From Ecdyonurus torrentis (taxonomy: Eukaryota > Arthropoda > Insecta > Ephemeroptera > Heptageniidae), in NCBI GenBank assembly GCA_949318235.1, contig OX439136.1:15347890-15411889 (forward strand): a stretch of 64,000 nucleotides of DNA, written 5' to 3'. The notes under the pieces were generated by a model, which was given only the letters and a program-made list of their open reading frames with translations, did no database searches and was not told where the DNA came from. Shown in pieces: positions 1 to 13,102 of this stretch. How positions within the stretch are numbered: the first letter of the stretch is position 1; each line of letters opens with the position of its first letter. Made by a program: the position numbers and the translations under genes.

Positions 1-70
1 TGCTGAAAGAGCTTGCATTACGTATTTATTTATGCCCGTGAATATAAGAAATGTTTTGATTTACTATCGG

Positions 71-304
71 TATACATACGGAAAGAATAAATTACGCAAC
101 TAATGCTGCATTTATGTCATTATATATAGCACAAAATATGCTAAATTAGAATAAAACGTAAATAATTATGCTATTTTATACACTGTAACATAATATTTAT
201 GCTATGCTTATATTTATTATGAGGTATCAGATAGATTATGTTGTATTGAACAAGTGTACTTAAAATAAGCTAGAATAATTATTACGTATTTTTGTCCGTG
301 TATA
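71..304 (+). mobile_element. Family 1 MITE, complete copy
   Basis: A 234 bp AT-rich element with imperfect terminal inverted repeats. The left end reads TATACATACGGAAAGAATAA and the right end, reversed, reads TATACACGGACAAAAATACG. The interior carries repeated ATAATTATGCTA and catttatgtcat words that recur in the copies at 2897, 8186, 19945 and 60724. It has no coding capacity, so it would depend on a transposase elsewhere. The superfamily cannot be assigned; the ends abut TATA, so a TA or TATA target duplication is possible. Repeat status is firm because of the multiple copies; exact ends are accurate to a few bases. Confidence 0.75.
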
Positions 305-2890
305 GTATTTTAAAAATGATCAGCTTGAAAAAAGAAGTAATATCAATCGTACAAGCCTCATGATTGATGGTTCAATTAAAACATATCATCGAAAAAACAA
401 ATACATGTCAGTAACGAATCGCGAATAAATCAATAGTTACGGACATTGATTGGTCAACCAATATGAAATATTTTAAAAAGCATGTTTTGTTACAAAGGTA
501 AACCCGATGCCTAAAATTGGTACCGATTTGACTTAATGATGAACTAGAGGCAGAACTAAAATTTCAGTCTAGTTTCTTCATTGATCATAATATCAATTGG
601 TACCTATTGATTACAAAAATACAAAGGAATACAATATAATTTGTTAAATAGTTACTTAGTTTATTGGATCGAGCCAAATTATCTGCATGAGTTGTGAATA
701 TTTGTTTGGCTCAAAAACTATATAACCAACCTCAACAATGCGTTACATTTTTTTTTTATCATTAGTCATAATGTTGATAGGGCGCATGACTTGTTAGTCA
801 TATAATATGTTTTTATAAAAAAAAAAAATAATAATAAAAATGTTGTGTTCCACTTCTTCAGCAAAATGCTTCGTTATTTGACGTGCCAAAAGCTACTTTA
901 TTGTAGAACATCCATTTTCATTAAGTTGAGCTTTATTTCCTGAGTGCTAGTGACAAATAACTTTGCTGTATATTGCATAATAGTTTTTAGCTTTTTATTT
1001 TTTTAAATTTTAGTTTCTTACTAGTTTCGAACCAAAATAGTCAATTCTTCAGCTTCTATATACTTTCTATTTATTTTTCCCAGTGTTCAATTACACTAAA
1101 TAAAGTTATTACCAATGTGTATACTTACTACAGCTCAACAGTAATAACTTCATTGCTTGTCCATATAGTAATAAATTTCAGTATTTTTTTGCTTCTATGT
1201 ACACAACGTTTATACAACTCGATATTCTTTCACTTACTGCTCTTACAGAGATGTCACTTTTTTGTTGTGTTTGCTCCATATACACATACAATTCTCTCTC
1301 TTATCAGAGGTTTCTTTATTGTTCGTGTACTTTTTTTTTATACTCTTGAATCTAAATCTCTTTAGACCATCTTTCTTTCTTTTAACAAGTTACTTTATCG
1401 TTTTGTCTTTTTATTTTGTACTTGTGATTTCAATCTTCGTTTAAAGTATCTTTACTAACTTTTTTTAAAATGTAGGTCAATTAGATTATATGGCATTTGA
1501 TTTAAAAAAAAAATGTAAACGTATATTTCAATCGACGGATAACAGTCATTTGTTTGGATGTTAGCATTAAAAAGTAAAATATTAATAAAAATAAAATGCC
1601 TTCTTTTGTGTTGTGCCTTTATGTATTATTTATCTGCAATTTTGAATGAGAAAGACCGAAAGAAAAAATATAAAATAAATTAATAAAAAATTAAAAAAAA
1701 AAAAATAAATAGGGAGAATTTTATTTTATATTCTAAAAGAAAACATTATCCTGAATCGATTGATATTATAAATTTTGAGTTCTTTAAGTATTTTTAATTA
1801 ATTTTTTGAAAATCGAAAAATGACATCACGGGTGGCAACTTTTGCGTGTAGGCCTTGGAATAAATCGCCAACTGCGACTTCATTTCGCGACTTTAAAATA
1901 TTAATTACTCCAAAATTATAAATTTGCATATCTATTGAAACAGAACGATGTATTATTTTAGAATATGATATAAAATTAACCCCTAATCTTTTATATTCTT
2001 CCTCTTTCGGTCAATATATAAAAAAGTAAACTGATATAATATTATATATTTCTTCCAACTCTTATAAAAATTGATCGACCCCCTTCTCGCCTTTTATTAT
2101 ATACTTTTTTTTTCTTTACACACCATTTTTCTTTTGTTTGCTAAATTTTCGCTTCTCCCTCCACCCTCTCTGACCACGTGACGTCATATACACGTGTAGA
2201 CTGGCACCTTATGGTATATTAACATTGATTTATATCAACTTGAACATACTAAAAATACTCTCTATTTCCATCAAACAAAAACCCATTAGTGACACTCAGA
2301 GGCATGTGAAATAAAATTTTCATTTCAAGTTTGAAAAAAAAAAAAGTTTTAAGATTAGGTCAATTGATCTATATAATTTAGAAAATAGTGTTATTATGAT
2401 GGTATTGATTATTTAGTGTTAAGGGGTTTTGCTGAAAAATTAATCAATATAGAGAACCTTTCAAGAATGCTAATAGGTCAATATGTTTGACTTTTGAATG
2501 CCAAAATAAATTAGTAATAAGATTTTCATTGCTTTTTTTTTTAAATTTTGAAAGGATAGAGAGGAGTATGAAAACAGAAACAGAGAAATTAATTTTAGAA
2601 ACCACAATAAAGTTAAAGAAACAAAATATATTATAAACCACATTTTTGTATCACATCTTTAATTTTATTGACTGTATACAAACATGGACAAAACTGTCAG
2701 ATTGCCAATTTAAAACATCAAGGAGGGGAGAATATTTTCAATAAAATTTATTTGGGTAGGTCGTTTATTTGTTTACTTTTGTTTACTTAGCAACCGAAAG
2801 TAACTAACGAATGAAAAGAAAAAGTAAACAAACTATAACTGGACCTTTTCGTAAATTCTGTTCATATAAACGTAATTTAAAATTCTACTG
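305..2890. other. AT-rich intergenic or intronic sequence without recognisable genes
   Basis: About 2.6 kb of AT-rich sequence with short A and T runs and a pyrimidine-rich tract around 1150-1440. Open frames in that tract (for example 1117-1365) are leucine, phenylalanine and serine runs forced by T and C richness and show no domain. Apart from the E-box/CRE cluster at 2175 I see nothing to annotate. Confidence 0.6.
2175..2196. promoter_or_regulatory. Candidate E-box / CRE / E-box cluster
   Basis: A canonical E-box CACGTG (2175-2180) overlaps a full palindromic CRE TGACGTCA (2179-2186), and a second CACGTG follows at 2191-2196. Such sites are bound by bHLH and CREB/ATF-type factors in animals. 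Unlike most other TGACGTCA sites in this window, this one is not inside a recognisable MITE. There is no gene next to it to regulate, so function is inference from motif clustering alone. Confidence 0.3.
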
Positions 2891-2896
2891 CTTCAT

Positions 2897-3421
2897 GCAC
2901 GAAAAGAATAAATGACGTAATTTATGTTGCATTTATGTCATTTTAGCATAAATGATGCTAAATTACATAAATAATTATGCTGTACAACATAATATTTATG
3001 CTATTTATGTAGCGTAGCATTAAGGGAGTAGGGGACCGACGTCGACCATTAGACTCAAACTTTTCTCGTCAAAAAATTCTGAAGTTTTGCACAATGATAC
3101 TTCAGCTTGAGACAATTTCAAATATATACAAATTTTGGGGGGTCACCGTGCAAATTAATTTTTTATGATTTTTTAAAATTTTAAACCCATAAGACCCAAA
3201 GTTAATTTCAATATATATATTTTTTTGGGACGGTTAATCATCATGAAATTTTTATCACGGCTAGGTGTGACCCTTAGCTATACACAATGGCACCAAATTT
3301 AGACCCCAAACACGTTCTAGATTTTGAGATATAATAAGGTCGGTACCCTACTCCCTTAAACAAATTATGATAAAAATGAGCTAGCAGAATTAGTATTTAT
3401 TTTTGTACGCGCGTACGTGTT
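2897..3421 (+). mobile_element. Family 1 MITE, interrupted by a second element
   Basis: The left end (cacgaaaagaataaatgacg) and interior (catttatgtcattttagc, ataaataattatgct) align with the copy at 71-304. The alignment stops at 3019 and resumes at about 3360 with the family 1 right end (agcagaattagtatttattt, then a tip near gtacgtgt). The intervening 340 bp is a separate TTAA-bounded element. The split shows the order of events: family 1 was here first. Confidence 0.7.
3020..3359 (+). mobile_element. Family 2 MITE, TTAA-bounded, nested in family 1
   Basis: A 340 bp element with terminal inverted repeats of about 20 bp: left TTAAGGGAGTAGGGGACCGA; right, reversed, TTAAGGGAGTAGGGTACCGA. TTAA stands at both edges, the target duplication typical of piggyBac-type transposons, although the next bases (GGG) differ from the usual CCC. 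The interior has no coding potential. Its insertion into a family 1 copy makes its boundaries reliable. Superfamily assignment is inference from TTAA only. Confidence 0.8.
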
Positions 3422-3708
3422 TCAAAGATAATGTGATGAATATATTGGAAAATAGTGCAAATTTGTAAACATGCAGCGATAAATAACACTTCGCAGTAGC
3501 AAAATATACAGTATACTATAAATTGACACATTTCTCCCTCTTAATGTGATTTTACCCTCATCTTAATTGATGACACAAAAAGACCCTTCCTTGTTACAAA
3601 CTAATGTATCAGCTGCGTGTGTATATTTACTTTGATTTGCATCGATTTCCAATAACCTAAATTTAATTTCAAACTATAAACATAGGGTGTGGTCAAGTCG
3701 TCGAAATG

Positions 3709-3736
3709 TTTTTTTTTTTTTTTTTTTTTTTTTTTT
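3709..3736. repeat. Poly-T run (about 28 bp)
   Basis: Uninterrupted T run followed by an AT-rich tail. One of many long A/T homopolymers in the window; no adjoining retroelement body is recognisable. Confidence 0.9.
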
Positions 3737-3867
3737 ATTATTATTTTTTTTAATGCAATACCTATAATTAAGATTAATGTTTATATGAATAGTAATAAAA
3801 AGTAAGGCTAATAAAAAATATTTTAAGTTGTTTCGTGTATTAAATTTTATTTCGTTTGATTTTTTTC

Positions 3868-4217
3868 TATACGCAGTACTCAGAGACTGATTTCACTGGC
3901 GCTATTTTGTTAGTGACAAATACAGTATAGGCTATAACGATAACCGAAGTGACTACTTCAAACCTAATTCTCTTTTGTGAGGACCCAATTAATCTGTAAA
4001 ACTTTAAAAGTAAAAGAAGAAAAAAAAATAGAAGAGAGAAAGAGAGAGAGAGAGAGAGAGAATATTGTAGCTCCTATTCTATAGACAATGTAATTGCTAC
4101 CATAAAGATGGCGAACAAGCGCAAGGATGTGCAAGGCGTCTATGTATTGTATCATTAATTGACTTTGTTTAATGCGCTTTGAGGCCATGTTGAGTAGATA
4201 AATACATTGTCTATTGC
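3868..4217 (+). mobile_element. Family 6 element with a second inverted repeat at its right end
   Basis: Segments align with the element at 20073-20370: ctattttgttagtgac, cttcaaacct, tagctcctat, and the right tip gcgcaaggatgtgcaaggcg followed by TCTATG. Around that tip lies another inverted pair, ctatagacaatgta at about 4080 and tacattgtctattg at about 4203, so a smaller element may be superimposed. A (GA)n tract at about 4035-4061 sits inside. Copy relationship is clear; ends are uncertain. Confidence 0.55.
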
Positions 4218-4219
4218 AT

Positions 4220-6310
4220 TAAAACCCTTTCTTTGTATTTTTTTCTATACCTTTTCCAAGAAAAATTTAAGAATATTTTGTTGCTGTGGAGTGTTTAATG
4301 TTTACACTTTACAGCTGTAAAGTAGTTTAAAATAAATACAGAGCTTGGGGGAAAAAAAAAAAAAAAAAAAACTGCCAAACTTGTAAATATATTCATTTTC
4401 TCAAATATTCTGTCAGGGCACATATGAATGAAACCTCTCTCCTACAAACGAACTTAATTTCATATTGAAGTTGAATAAAAAGTTAAATAACTTTTAATGA
4501 GCATGTGAACATATATATATGGAAGTGTTTTATACTATACGAGCTCCGTGATGTTAATTTGAAGTCTATACAGAAAAGGAAATGCATATTACAAAGAGTA
4601 TGCATTGCATTATAATAAGTCGTTGCCGTTATTTCTTTAATTATTTCATACATTTTTTTTAATTCAGCTGTCTGTAATATAAGGCATTGAAATAAACAAA
4701 AAAACGTTAAAAATTTTTAAAAAAAATTCACGTTTTACTTTTTACAACCAAAAGTTTTGTACGTATATGTATAATAAATTATTATTACGCTAACTGCTCA
4801 ATAAATTTCTATATAAAATATTATATATTTTATTATCGATCGTTTAACGATTTTTGCTATTTGCTGTGTAATTTATGTTTTACAGTTAACAGAATTTGTT
4901 TTCAAATCAGTTGAGTTTATTTTTATAAACATTTCCACAAACTTTTTGTTTTTGTATTGTAAAATTGTTGTATCTTATTCTTATATAATTCAAAAGTTAT
5001 CCCCTATATACACTTTTTTATGTCACTTGAGGTATACTTAAATTTTTAAGACCTTTTAAGATACCTTTTAATGATTATTAGATAACACAGAAAATAATTA
5101 TTGAAATTTATATTGGGGAGTGTATTAAAAAAAAAAAAAAGTTATTTAAAAATTTGCTCTCAAATTTGAAATTTGTTACTTATTTGGTCTGATTTGAAGT
5201 AATCCTATCCTTAAATATCATACTTTGCAAAAGCATAATATTTTTAAACTTAACATCTTTTCGTCCAATTACAGTAGTACCTCACAGCTTCTTAAGTTCA
5301 TGGTCTTTTACATTTGTGGATATATCACTAAAACAAAAACAAAAAAAAAAAAAAGAAAAAAAAAAAAAAAAAAGAAAAAAACAACAGAAAAACAGAAAAA
5401 ATTATTTCAAAAAATCCCTATATTTAATCTCTAATGACCAATATGATTACATAATCTCCCTCTCTCTCCCTCTTACAATATAATTTCGTGTTGTTTCAAA
5501 TGAACATTAAGTTGCCCTCCCCTGTTGCTAGTTTCCTCCACTGTGCAGCATAGTACTGTGTGTAAGTATGTATATGTTTATACAACATGTTACATTCAAC
5601 TTTATTTTCATAAAATATACACAAGAACTTCTTGAGTCTAGGATCTTACTCCCCTATGTATCGTGGTATCGTAAAAAAAGGGAACTTTATAAAAAAAAAA
5701 AAAAAGAAAGTCCCTAAGGGTCAAAATAATATAAAAAAACATACATATATGGGAATTCTTCCCTTTATTTGTGTTTGAATTTACTTTTGTAATAGTTAGA
5801 AATTCTAAAATTGGATTTAAGTAAATTTATTTATTGATTTCTTATAGTTTATTACGTTTCTTTGATGTATATTCTATACAAAATGGTATATTATTTATAA
5901 AATTACCTGTAAACAGAGTATAATATAACTTTGTTTTAAAGTTTTGAACTAATTCTGATTTATTTCTCTCAAATAGTTTTCTACCATACGTTAAAACTAA
6001 AAATAATGACGATAGAATACTGTTTGTGGGGGGTATAGTAGAAACATGGCTCAACAGGGCCCCCCCTTTGAGGTATTAAAGTTAAATTTGTAGAAGTGTC
6101 ATTCTTTTAATGTATTAATTAAGTATAAATTAGAATAGGAAATTCACTACTTTCAGTAGTATATTTATTATTATTTTAGTTAAATTTTCATTACTTTTCA
6201 TTTATGAAAAATAAAACAAGTGCACTTTCCCTCTATAGTAACGTTTAAAAAGTCACTTCTTTCATCCTACAATCAACAAACACAAAAAGTATATCTGCTT
6301 AGTTTATTGT
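4220..6310. other. AT-rich sequence with homopolymers, no gene seen
   Basis: Dominated by A and T runs (for example about 4351-4370 and an A-rich stretch at 5331-5400) with a short (TC)n stretch near 5456. The open frame at 5225-5434 is a lysine run produced by the A-rich stretch. No coding or RNA feature recognised. Confidence 0.55.
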
Positions 6311-6311
6311 A

Positions 6312-6620
6312 TGGATGGGTGTATGCCTATGACGTCATATTAAATGCGCTTTGACGCCATACTGGAGTAATGAAAAGCATTGCTCAGCATAGGACAAACT
6401 TTTTTTTTGGGCTATTTTCTTTGGGAAATCGGTTAATTTTTTATTATTACTTTTCTCACATACTTAAGATACCAATTCAACCTAATAACAGCTTCAATGC
6501 TCTCAAAAATATTGCTTAGTATTTTTAAACTTTGAAAATGTGTTATTTCCCTATGCGGCCCATGTTATTGAGTTATCCAACATGTCTTCGACTTTAACAT
6601 TAATGCATAGACCCTATATA
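6312..6620 (+). mobile_element. Family 3 MITE
   Basis: About 309 bp. Left end ATGGGTGTATGCCTATGACG; right end, reversed, ATATAGGGTCTATGC. It carries the family words TGACGTCA, gacgccatactggag, cagcataggacaaac and, near the right end, cggcccatgtta. The same order occurs at 35441-35745, in reverse at 14439-14748, and as a left-end fragment at 21661-21740. Non-coding; transposase class unknown. Confidence 0.75.
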
Positions 6621-6904
6621 ATTAGAAATGATTGTCAAACACAATATTCACAACATTTTTGTGAATAATAATAATGATAATAATAATAGCAGTAAACAAA
6701 ATCACAAATATTTGATAGCAAATATCAGAATTAGTCCTGTAAAAATTCATCCAATGAATAATACGTATTTTTTCTCATTACTTATTTAAAAGTGAGTGTC
6801 ATTATATAAAATATCATAGAATTTTATTGTATACACTAGATACTGTTAATGTTTAAGATTTTTAAAATTATTTCAATTAGCTAAACGGTGTAAACATAGC
6901 TGAC

Positions 6905-6909
<5 letters not shown>

Positions 6910-6939
<30 letters not shown>
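6910..6939. repeat. Poly-A run (30 bp)
   Basis: Uninterrupted A run between AT-rich sequences, without a recognisable retroposon body. Confidence 0.9.
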
Positions 6940-6941
<2 letters not shown>

Positions 6942-6959
6942 GCAGTTAAATATAAAATA

Positions 6960-7964
6960 AATGACGATATACATTTATTTACATTTTAGTCACAAGTATT
7001 TAAAAATCTTGGCTCACTCACACCTCACTAATTTCTATATAATACGGTTGAGTTAAAGGATTTCTATATTTATGATCTGGTATATGTATGATACGCGTGT
7101 CTCTTCACGTTGCATCTTTTTCTTGTCGTTGTTGTTGTCGTTGCAGCACTCGTGCGTGAGTGTCAAATGTTCACCATCACTAATAGACCACAAAATTAAA
7201 CATTTCACGCTTAAATCTTAGTGATTTTTTAATGTCAATTATTATGAAGGATATAAATAAGAATAATCATACATGACAAAAGTTCATTATCCTTTCTTAT
7301 CTTCTCTTTTAAATTGGGAGAGAGGATTATTATTTTTTATTATAATGTGATTTTTTATACTATATTGAATTACAATAAATTTGCAGATGTATTTGTGTTA
7401 TAGGGAAAGGAAAAGAAGATCTTAAAAGTTTTTTTTTTGTCAAGATTTTTGTAGGATATACTGCATATTTACTAGAGTAATTAGTTTCAATATTTTTTTC
7501 AAGCTATATGAATTGAAGTTCTATTATATAAATCATTATTTTGTTTTGTATAGTTTGAGTTTTAAGAGGATAGTATTAATATCATAATGAATAGTACTGT
7601 AATGAGAAATACACCCGCATAAAAAGATAAGACTCAAGCGTTATCTAAGTTTGCTTAACTATGTTAATCACAAGACAAAGCCTAATCGTTTGGTTAACAC
7701 AAAAAAAGTACTTGGTTGTTTTAACTTTAAATATATTATTTTGTTTTACAATATAAATTTACTATCTTATTTGTCACTGAAGTTAATTCAGTAAATTTTC
7801 ATCGCTATATAAAGAGTAAATAATTATGGTAGTACATGCTCATCAACATTTATTCATTACAACATAATTTATGGTGTACTGTATAATAATTGTCTTATTA
7901 CAAATCTTGCTATCTTAACCTTTCGTTACTGGATATTCCATACTCCCACAAAGTTGAAAACCTG

Positions 7965-8024
<60 letters not shown>

Positions 8025-8185
8025 TAAATAAGTGAGGCCAATTTTTGTTCCTTTTTTTTTTTTTTGCTCGATAACTATAACATTGCTGGGGTATATTTGA
8101 CCCTACAGCAGTAATGTACGAGACGTTAAGTATTTGTCATAACTTTTGTAGGCGGCAGTAACGAAAGGGTAATATTATCTTGAAT
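6960..8185. other. AT-rich sequence, no gene seen
   Basis: AT-rich single-copy-looking sequence with a pyrimidine/GTT-rich patch near 7110-7145 and an A run followed by (AAT)n at about 7965-8013. No open frame or RNA structure of note. Confidence 0.5.
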
Positions 8186-8290
8186 AGCATAATTATTTAT
8201 GCTGTTGCAATTTATAGTAACAATAATGCTATTTTATATAATGACATAAATACAGCAGAATTATACGTAATTTATTCTTTCCGTAAGCAG
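8186..8290 (-). mobile_element. Family 1 MITE, partial copy, inverted
   Basis: In reverse orientation it shows the family 1 left end (acgtaatttattctttccgt, the complement of acggaaagaataaattacg), then atgacataaat and ataatgctattttata, matching the copy at 71-304. The opposite terminus cannot be found upstream, so it is probably truncated or too diverged. Confidence 0.6.
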
Positions 8291-9041
8291 TAGACGCGTA
8301 ACAACAAAATAAATATATTATAGATAGCATTTACAGCATTATAGAAGCATTTTACATAGCAGAATTGTTAAATAAATATTATTACTGTGTAAAATAATAT
8401 TTAATTATACATACAAAATTCAGTCCACTTTGGATTAGTTTTACTTTATTAAAACATACTATATAATCTGAAGTATACATCTAGTGTACTTGTGCTTCGT
8501 GTATGATCATGGGATAACCAATAGTGCTAATTGAATGATGTAATACATTATAACAAGTTATATCACACTTTAACATATGTTGAAAAATATATATTATTTA
8601 AAAATCATATCATGGAATCTTTAAAAATAATCAATAATTAAGAGAAAACCTATAGGCTCCAGCAGGAGCCCGATATTGGTGTTATAAAAAGAAAAGTAAG
8701 ATCTTTGGATGCCAGTTTAATGATAATATTATTCATCAGTCTAAAACTGTTGTAGTTAATTAGTAAGTGATGATAGACGATATTATGTAGAGACAAAAGA
8801 TGTTCCTCCTTTCATATTTTACTAATTAGCTGGTGAATTAGAGATTAAACGATTATTTTTTTTACATAAAGTTAAATTCTAAGAAAATTGCCGTACGGCT
8901 TTGACTTATTAAACTATTAAGATTAAAGTATATCGATAAATCGATTTTATCTTGAAATCGCTTTTAATGTATTAGGTATAGAATGTTAAAAAAAAAAAAA
9001 AATGCTTCCTTTATTAAGTTCAAGGAGGTGCTAATTACTTT

Positions 9042-9077
<36 letters not shown>

Positions 9078-9356
9078 TGTTCTTAAAGATTATGTTTTCA
9101 CTCTTAGTTAAAATATATTTAGTTAACTATAGTGAGACAAAATGCTTCTTTATGAAATACTTTTGTAACAAGATAGGCGTCATTATTATATTAAAAAATT
9201 CCCACGAACGAGTTGCTAATGACATAACGCTCTATGTGAGGATGGTATAACTTCATTTTATTCTATAGCAATGTCAAACTTTATGTTTTTCACGATGTAT
9301 TCTAAATATAAATTATTTACGCAGGTGTGTAGACATTTTAATTTATTTTTATCGTA

Positions 9357-9403
<47 letters not shown>

Positions 9404-10660
9404 ATTACGCATATAGTGGGAAAATTAGTCGAAAGTATCACAAAATATTTTTACTTAATTGCATTATGCTACAGTTTTACTTATTTTCATATGCAAATTT
9501 TATCACGTATCTTCTATATCAAATAAATAATGCATGCATAATGAATAACAAACAATAAGCTTTTATTTGCTATTTGTTACAAATTGTTTTGTCATATTAT
9601 CTCTCTTCATATCTGCGTCTAAATCTCTCTATGAAATATATGATTTGTAAAACGTTTTCAATGTTATGAATGTTTTTCCCACTCAATATTTAAAAAAAAA
9701 AAAAAAAAAAAAAAAATCTCATAAGATTTTGTCATTTAGTCATTATAGTCTTCCTCATACATTTATAAATGGTACAGTACCACTTAAAAAAATGTTGTCA
9801 TAATTTTTATGTACTGTATTATTGTACAATGAAACATTACCTTTTGAAGTACTTTAATTACTTAAATTACTGTAACTTATAGTAATTTAAAAACCATGCA
9901 ATATAGTATAACTTTTTAAAAGGCTCTCTTAATAAAATTCACAATTTTACACATGATTGTGCTCTAATCACTAATGTACCATTGGAAAACTTGCTGAGAA
10001 AAACATGTGCTAAAATTAAATGCTACGAAAATCTAGTATCACAATCATATCTATGTATATTATTCATGATTGTGCATAATTATATTACCATTTAATTTTA
10101 GAGCCATAAATATTCAATATTATTTTTATGAGAAAAATATGAACTTAATTTGAATGGTATAAAAATATTTTATCATAAATTTATCATTTAGAGTAATAAA
10201 GCATAAAATTTTAATTATTAATTTCACAAACCTCAGCTTAGCTCAGTTACGGATTATACTTTAGGGTCTAAATGATATGAAAGGATATTATATCACTGCA
10301 AAAATATTTCATAATCTATACTATCAGTTCTTAGAAATCTTATTACTCTTTATATAAACGTCTTGAAATTGTTGCAATAATAAAAAAAATTGCACTTTAT
10401 CAATATTTTGATCCCAACACTCAAATTTGGAACAGTATACTGACTAAATTCATATTTTGTTTGAGTTTGTCGTTCGATACATAGATAAAAACTGTTAAAT
10501 TATTTTTAATTATACTTGTATATTAGTGTAAATAATGACTAGACCAAAGCTTGTTGTGATAATATTTGTTATTATTACGAACTGCCTATATAGGTAAACA
10601 AAGTTCCCTCTATTTCTTTTATAAGATCCATTGGTATCGGTACAACTGCGTAAAAGTATC
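8291..10660. other. AT-rich sequence with long A runs, no gene seen
   Basis: Contains A homopolymers at about 9046-9074, 9363-9400 and 9691-9716 and a small hairpin at 8655-8670 (GGCTCC arms, AGCA loop). Nothing resembling an exon or RNA gene was found. Confidence 0.5.
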
Positions 10661-10661
10661 C

Positions 10662-10964
10662 TTAAAGCCATATACCACATAAGACAATATGTGCTTTTTA
10701 ATGAATAAACACAAAATGGGATCTTCAAAAATGTTGACAATTTTTACCAGAATGCAGCCCCACGAGAGAACGCAAAAAAACTGTAAAGTATGCAATTTCC
10801 GTGACTATTCATGTTTATGACGTCAGAAACATGCATATAAATCGAAATTTCTGATCTCTGCTACAGTTGGGTTTTGAGACAAACTAAAGTTATTTATATA
10901 AGTCATATCAACTGTTTTGTGATACGTATAAATGCTTATGTTTTTCTCTGGTCTATTCCTTTAA
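10662..10964 (+). mobile_element. Family 4 MITE (TTAA-bounded, CRE core)
   Basis: 303 bp between TTAA at 10662 and TTAA at 10961. Ends are TTAAAGCCATATACCACA and, reversed from the right, TTAAAGGAATAGACCAGA. The interior aligns throughout with 33263-33608 and 56051-56395. A 24 bp palindrome at 10810-10833 centres on TGACGTCA with CATGTTT / AAACATG arms. This copy has internal deletions relative to the 345 bp copies. The TTAA boundaries suggest a piggyBac-type target, by inference. Confidence 0.8.
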
Positions 10965-11332
10965 AATGCAATCATATTATTGTATTTTATTTTTGGCAGA
11001 TACACTATTACATTGTCGTGTTAAACGTAAATAAAGTTTACTATGAAAGTACAGTACATGCATGTCCTTGCAGGTAACATCAATATCAAGTGTAACATAC
11101 GTACATTTATATTTTAATATCATTTTCCCATGACTTTGAAAAGTGCTAATGATATGGGTGTGTACGGGTGAGTACTATTAAAAAAAAAAAAAAAATTAAA
11201 AGTGTGAGATACAAAACTTTACTCCATATAATCTTAAGTTTTTTTTTTTATATATAATATAAAGAGTATGTGAATCTTATACTGTGGTGGTGTGTTTTAA
11301 ACTCTAACTTTAGATCTGAAGTCATATAGGTA

Positions 11333-11340
11333 TGACGTCA
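11333..11340. promoter_or_regulatory. Full CRE palindrome outside a recognised MITE
   Basis: TGACGTCA, with a CACGTG E-box about 50 bp downstream near 11391. No gene nearby; motif match only. Confidence 0.2.
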
Positions 11341-11602
11341 TTTTTGTATTTTTTGCATCTATTTAACATCGTTGTACACACGTAAATGTCACGTGTTTAT
11401 GTATATTTATTTACCTGTCTTTTTTTTCTAGTCACTTGGTTAAAATAAATAAATAATAAGCAGGCTTTTTAACAACAAACGGCACAGGTTAGTTTGTATC
11501 TTACATTTTTACGTTAGTTTTTATTTCTTTGAAGTTATATAAGTCGTAAGATTTTATGAAGCGTTTATTTACTCAAATCTCGTTCTTCCTACTTTGCATT
11601 AG

Positions 11603-11606
<4 letters not shown>

Positions 11607-11671
<65 letters not shown>
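11607..11671. repeat. Poly-A run (65 bp)
   Basis: The longest homopolymer noted in the window. No retroposon body or target duplication could be recognised beside it. It creates a spurious phenylalanine-run open frame on the minus strand. Length is likely to vary between alleles or assemblies. Confidence 0.9.
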
Positions 11672-11674
<3 letters not shown>

Positions 11675-13090
11675 CGAACAATCAAATGCGTGAGGAATTT
11701 TAAGACTTGAGGATTTTCCAAGCAAATAGCTATATAGGAATTCTAAGAAGTTTAGGGGTGACTCAAGTATTTTGATGAATCGCACCCAGAAAGTTTAAAA
11801 AAATATTTTGTTTACTATTTTAACTATAAGTATAAATTATTTATGGGGAAAAAGAAAAAAAAAAAAAAAAAACTGGAAAAATGTTTTCAACAGCTTTCAA
11901 ATTTTAAACCCTTTAATTATGTATAAAAGTTCCATTATTCACTCTTAACATTTTTCAATTATTTAATTATCATATCGTTTCCTAAACCACTTTACCTTAT
12001 TAAAATACACACCATGTTTAATGCTTAAAAAATTTGGCAAAACAGTTATACGTTTTTTATAACTTGGTATTTTAACTTGACACTTTAATTTTAAACTGGG
12101 TTCAAAATTATAGCGTTAAAAAAAATGAAGAGTTATTATTACACTTTTATCTTTTTTAATAAAAATAAAGGTATAGAAACAAAAAAATTAGCCTCTGACG
12201 TGTCGATTATTTTAATAGAGCTGTTTATATGTAAATGAGCTATTAATTGTAATTATCTTTAACTTTGAAGTTTTAATCTATACCGCGTCTTTCATATATA
12301 TATACTTGTTTTGTTTTCTTAAAAGACAAGACAAAAGAAATATAACTTTGAAGGTAATAATTAGTTTAAAAATATTATGTTGGCGTAAATAAAGATATAT
12401 CTGTTTTGTTTTTTTGTTACTTTTTTTTGTTACTTTCGTAAAATTATGTTTTGAGTTATTTTTAACATACTTTCGCTATTTTTTTCTTTATAAGTACTGG
12501 TACACCGAAAAAAAAAAAACACTTAAATATTCACAATGCAATCTTCAAGTTAAATTATATGACTAAAGCATCTGATAAAGTTAAAACAATGACCATATAT
12601 GGTCTTTGGTTAAGAGTACACATGACTGTGATACCATTTAAATACACTGCCAGTTTTTCTCATATAAATAGCATTGCGAATTTGGGAATTTGGCGCAAGA
12701 TTTTAAATGGTAAAATAATTTATAAGCCTGTGAACAACTGTGAGTATTAAAACAATGATTAGTATGATTACTATACATTATGAAGTAGCTATATCAAGGT
12801 AATGTACCTGTTTGCCAGAAGTCGGTGTTATATCAGCAAACTTCTAGTATTATTTAATAAATGTATTGACGCTGAATATGTATTTTGCTTTTTCTCTGGG
12901 TAATTAATAAAGGTGTGTTTATATATCGTGTAGGTTTGATTGTCTTTTGTGGCACCTCATCGTCATCGTATAGTGGTTGTGATTTGTAGCGCAATTTTGT
13001 ATCATGAAATTCAATAGGAGTAAAATATATAGGAGTAATTCTGAAGTATAAAACTGGGAAAGGAGTCTTCACGTGTGGTGCAGATGACTC
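11672..13090. other. AT-rich sequence, no gene seen
   Basis: Short open frames at 12559-12750 (plus) and 12854-13072 (minus) are the least repetitive in this stretch but lack any domain, signal or flanking splice evidence I can recognise. Confidence 0.45.
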
Positions 13091-13102
13091 TCACATCATC
13101 TT

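Noticed and set aside
11573..11785. 70-codon minus-strand frame with a phenylalanine run
   Set aside because: Translation of the 65 bp poly-A.
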